From NCBI RefSeq assembly GCF_016901855.1, contig NZ_JACJKY010000012.1:1-64000 (forward strand): a stretch of DNA of 64,000 bases, written 5' to 3'. The notes under the pieces were generated by a model. The model worked only from the letters and a program-made list of their open reading frames with translations. It did not search any database and had not been told where the DNA came from. Source of the DNA: Merdimmobilis hominis. Lineage in GTDB: Bacteria; Bacillota; Clostridia; Oscillospirales; Ruminococcaceae. The position numbers and the translations under genes were made by a program. Within the stretch, counting starts at the first letter, position 1. Each line of letters begins with the position of its first letter. Shown piece after piece: positions 61,595 through 64,000 of the stretch.

Positions 61595-62142
61595 TGCCGG
61601 AAGTTTCTCTGAACGTGCTCGATATCGTTCAGAACTCAGTCAAGGCAAACGCCTCGCTGATTGAGATTATCATTCAAAAAAACACACAGACCAAAGAGCT
61701 TTCCGTGACAATCAAGGATAACGGATGCGGCATGACAGACGAGCAGGTTTCCCGTGTGATCGATCCGTTTTACACAACGCGGACGACGCGAAAAGTCGGG
61801 CTCGGCGTTCCGTTTTTCAAGCTCTCCGCAGAGCTTACAGGCGGCCGCTTTTCGATTGAAAGTGAAGTAAACGTCGGAACAGATGTCTGTGCGGTTTACT
61901 GCTATGAACACATCGATATGATGCCCATAGGCGATATGGCGGCAACGATGGTTTCGCTTGTGAGTGTGAATCCGTCGATCGATTTTTGCTATACATACGC
62001 AGTGGATGACCGTTCGTTTACACTCGATACGCGCGAGGTACGGACGATTTTAGAGGGGGTACCAGTAAACGAACCTCCTGTGCTGTCGTTTATCAGCGAT
62101 TTTATCAAAGAAAACGAAGCAGAACTCGAAAAAGAAGAATGA
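61591..62142 (+). CDS. Lone HATPase protein in the hydrogenase operon
   Basis: A 183-residue GHKL ATPase: N box LNVLDIVQNSVKANASLIEI, G1 IKDNGCGMTDEQ, F/G2 TRKVGLGVPFFK. No dimerisation or receiver domain is present; instead an approximately 70-residue C-terminal extension (FCYTYAVDDRSFTLDT and later Glu-rich end). Its start lies in the nuoE stop (ATGA), so it is made with the redox subunits. Such genes recur between NuoE- and NuoF-type hydrogenase genes in clostridia; the role, perhaps kinase-like regulation, is unknown. Confidence 0.85.
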   Translation: MMPEVSLNVLDIVQNSVKANASLIEIIIQKNTQTKELSVTIKDNGCGMTDEQVSRVIDPFYTTRTTRKVGLGVPFFKLSAELTGGRFSIESEVNVGTDVCAVYCYEHIDMMPIGDMAATMVSLVSVNPSIDFCYTYAVDDRSFTLDTREVRTILEGVPVNEPPVLSFISDFIKENEAELEKEE

Positions 62143-62166
62143 CAATTTAAGGTGGTGCATGATTGT

Positions 62167-62538
62167 ATGAAAAGTTTAGCTGAACTTCAGGCGATCCGCG
62201 ATAGAATGAAAGGCGCAATCAATGTGCGTGAAGAAAACGGCGATAAAATCCGTGTGGTAGTCGGTATGGCAACCTGCGGCATCGCAGCGGGTGCACGTCC
62301 TGTGCTCAACAAATTTACAGAAGAGGTTGCAAAACGCAATCTTTTGAACGTCAGTGTCACACAGACCGGCTGCATCGGCATTTGCCAGTATGAACCGGTG
62401 GTGGAAATTTTCACACCGGACGGAAAGAAAACAACATATGTGAAAATGACACCGGAAAAAGCGGTTCAGGTTGTGGCTGACCATTTGGTGAACGGAAATG
62501 TCGTTTCCGAGTATACCATCGGCAGTGTTGCCAAATAA
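62167..62538 (+). CDS. [2Fe-2S] thioredoxin-like ferredoxin of the hydrogenase operon
   Basis: A 123-residue thioredoxin-like protein. Cys ligands appear in MATCGIAAGA and in TGCIGICQYEP; the second half VEIFTPDGKKTTYVKMTPEKA is typical of the NuoE-like/ferredoxin family preceding NuoF in these operons. GTG codons at 62152 and 62155 are possible starts, but the ATG at 62167 has AAGGTGG at 11 bases. It probably passes electrons to or from the NuoF-like subunit. Confidence 0.88.
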   Translation: MKSLAELQAIRDRMKGAINVREENGDKIRVVVGMATCGIAAGARPVLNKFTEEVAKRNLLNVSVTQTGCIGICQYEPVVEIFTPDGKKTTYVKMTPEKAVQVVADHLVNGNVVSEYTIGSVAK

Positions 62539-62556
62539 GAAGGAGGAGGAAATCGA

Positions 62557-64000
62557 ATGTATCGTTCCCACGTGCTTGTCTGCGGCGGTACCGGATGTAC
62601 GTCGTCAGGCAGTCAGCAAATTATTGATACACTGGAGCAGGAAATTAAAAAAGCCGGCCTTTCCGAAGAAGTAAAGGTCGTTAAAACCGGCTGTTTCGGT
62701 CTTTGTGCATTAGGCCCGATTATGATTGTGTATCCGGAAGGAAGCTTTTACTCAATGGTTAAACCGGAGGATATTCCGGAGATCGTTTCGGAGCACTTAT
62801 TAAAAGGCAGAATCGTCAAACGGCTTCTTTACTCGGAGACCGTTACCGATCAGAACGTTAAATCGCTCAATGAAACCGAGTTTTATAAAAAACAGCACCG
62901 TGTGGCACTCAAAAACTGCGGTGTCATCAATCCGGAGAATATCGATGAATACATCGGTGCCGACGGCTATCAGGCACTCGGCAAGGTGCTCACCGAGATG
63001 AAACCGGAAGAGGTGATTCAGATCATCAAAGATTCCGGCCTGCGCGGACGCGGCGGCGGCGGATTCCCGACCGGCGTGAAATGGGGATTTGCGGCAGCAA
63101 ACCAGGCAGATCAGAAATATGTGTGCTGCAACGCCGACGAGGGCGACCCTGGCGCATTCATGGACCGTTCGATCTTGGAAGGTGATCCGCACGTTGTCAT
63201 TGAGGCAATGACGATCGCAGGTTATGCGATCGGTGCAACACAGGGTTACGTTTATATCCGTGCGGAATATCCGATTGCCGTCAAACGTTTGGAAATCGCA
63301 ATCGGTCAGGCGAGAGAATACGGCCTGCTCGGCAAAAATATTTTTGACAGCGGCTTTGATTTTGATATTGAGATTCGTTTGGGTGCAGGCGCATTTGTCT
63401 GCGGTGAGGAAACCGCGCTCATGACCTCGATCGAAGGTCACCGCGGTGAACCGCGCCCGCGTCCGCCGTTCCCGGCAGTCAAAGGTCTGTTCGGCAAACC
63501 GACGATTTTGAATAACGTCGAAACATGGGCAAACATCCCGCAGATCATCTTAAAAGGTGCGGACTGGTTTGCTTCGATGGGTACGGAGAAATCAAAAGGT
63601 ACGAAAGTATTTGCAGTCGGCGGCAAAATCCACAACACCGGCCTGGTCGAGGTCCCGATGGGCACCACACTGCGTGAGATCATCGAGGAAATCGGCGGCG
63701 GTATTCCGAACGGCAAGAAATTCAAAGCGGCACAGACCGGCGGCCCGTCCGGCGGATGTATTCCGGCAAGCCTCATTGATACTCCGATCGACTACGATAA
63801 CCTGTTGGCAGTCGGTTCGATGATGGGTTCAGGCGGTTTAATCGTCATGGACGAGGACACCTGCATGGTTGATATCGCGAAATTCTTCTTGGAGTTTACG
63901 GTCGACGAGTCGTGCGGTAAATGTAATCCGTGCCGTATCGGTACGAAACGCATGTATGAGATGCTTTCGGATATCTGCAAAGGCAATGCAACGCTTGAGG
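62557..64000 (+). CDS. nuoF: NuoF/HydB-like NADH-binding flavoprotein, cut by the window end
   Basis: The 481 visible codons are in one frame with no stop, so the gene continues past 64000. An N-terminal thioredoxin-like [2Fe-2S] part (about 1-90, CGGTGCTSSG and TGCFGLCALGP) is fused to the NuoF core: FMN/NADH loops GRGGGGFPTGVKW (about 165) and CNADEGDPGAFMDR (about 190), FVCGEETALM, a SLBB domain (about 340-420), and the [4Fe-4S] motif SCGKCNPCRIGT (about 450). This design matches HydB of bifurcating hydrogenases. AGGAGGAGG precedes the ATG. A catalytic hydA is expected just downstream. Confidence 0.93.
   Translation, partial: MYRSHVLVCGGTGCTSSGSQQIIDTLEQEIKKAGLSEEVKVVKTGCFGLCALGPIMIVYPEGSFYSMVKPEDIPEIVSEHLLKGRIVKRLLYSETVTDQNVKSLNETEFYKKQHRVALKNCGVINPENIDEYIGADGYQALGKVLTEMKPEEVIQIIKDSGLRGRGGGGFPTGVKWGFAAANQADQKYVCCNADEGDPGAFMDRSILEGDPHVVIEAMTIAGYAIGATQGYVYIRAEYPIAVKRLEIAIGQAREYGLLGKNIFDSGFDFDIEIRLGAGAFVCGEETALMTSIEGHRGEPRPRPPFPAVKGLFGKPTILNNVETWANIPQIILKGADWFASMGTEKSKGTKVFAVGGKIHNTGLVEVPMGTTLREIIEEIGGGIPNGKKFKAAQTGGPSGGCIPASLIDTPIDYDNLLAVGSMMGSGGLIVMDEDTCMVDIAKFFLEFTVDESCGKCNPCRIGTKRMYEMLSDICKGNATLE

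Overview
The window reads as chromosome of an anaerobic low-to-mid-GC Bacillota, most likely class Clostridia (an Oscillospiraceae/Ruminococcaceae-like gut lineage is my guess). The grounds are a Gram-positive PolC, strong AGGAGG ribosome sites, TTGACA/TATAAT promoters, the non-mevalonate isoprenoid genes dxr and ispG, a split B12-dependent methionine synthase, and an electron-bifurcating-type [FeFe]-hydrogenase locus. UGA is used as an ordinary stop by many genes. No tRNA, rRNA, CRISPR array, phage or insertion sequence was seen.

Layout. 0-3 kb: a membrane-anchored HtrA protease (-) and a PfkB sugar kinase (+). 3-8.1 kb (-): an operon of a Card1/Can2-like CARF nuclease (DUF1887), metF, a separate methionine-synthase activation protein and metH. 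8.2-13.5 kb (+): a GH36 alpha-galactosidase, a TetM-like ribosomal-protection GTPase and an Mrp/ApbC Fe-S carrier. 13.5-16.2 kb (+): an iron-uptake operon feoA-feoB-small Cys-rich protein behind three copies of a GTTAG-N6-CTAAC operator; feoB lacks a normal start codon and carries an in-frame UGA. 16.2-17.8 kb: a small XRE regulator (-) and lrgA-lrgB (+). 17.8-21 kb (+): an AT-richer locus with a SipW-type signal peptidase and three exported or anchored proteins, TasA/camelysin-like in layout. 21-23.8 kb (+): an arsenic-resistance cluster (arsR, permease, ferredoxin, Cys-rich thioredoxin, arsC). 23.9-25.3 kb (+): a von Willebrand A gene broken by two -1 frameshifts.

25.3-29.8 kb (-): an acyl-CoA ligase, then rpsO-pnp. 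30-40.7 kb (+): the housekeeping run pyrH-frr / uppS-cdsA / dxr-rseP-ispG-polC, linking nucleotide supply, ribosome recycling, envelope lipid synthesis and replication. 40.7-48.4 kb (+): a complete ten-gene histidine operon, hisZGDCBHAFIE. 48.5-54 kb (+): an amino-acid:sodium symporter and an ACT-protein-hom-thrB-lysC threonine/lysine-branch operon. 53.9-57.6 kb (+): a DUF4830 lipoprotein, an RsuA-type pseudouridine synthase, an orphan MsmK/UgpC-type sugar ABC ATPase and a UroD-like protein.

57.6-64 kb: two divergent operons around a shared control region. The left one (-) encodes a DRTGG protein, a lone HATPase, a [FeFe]-hydrogenase-like Fe-S protein without an obvious complete H-cluster signature, another DRTGG protein and a PHP phosphoesterase. 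The right one (+) encodes a NuoE-like subunit, another HATPase, a [2Fe-2S] thioredoxin-like protein and a NuoF-like flavoprotein that runs off the window. Together they look like an NADH/ferredoxin-linked hydrogenase with its own redox or H2 sensing module.

Most genes are standard. The items that stand out are the CARF nuclease inside the methionine operon, the damaged or recoded feoB, the twice-frameshifted vWA gene, the SipW cluster, and the operator architectures of feo, htrA, his, msmK and the hydrogenase locus.
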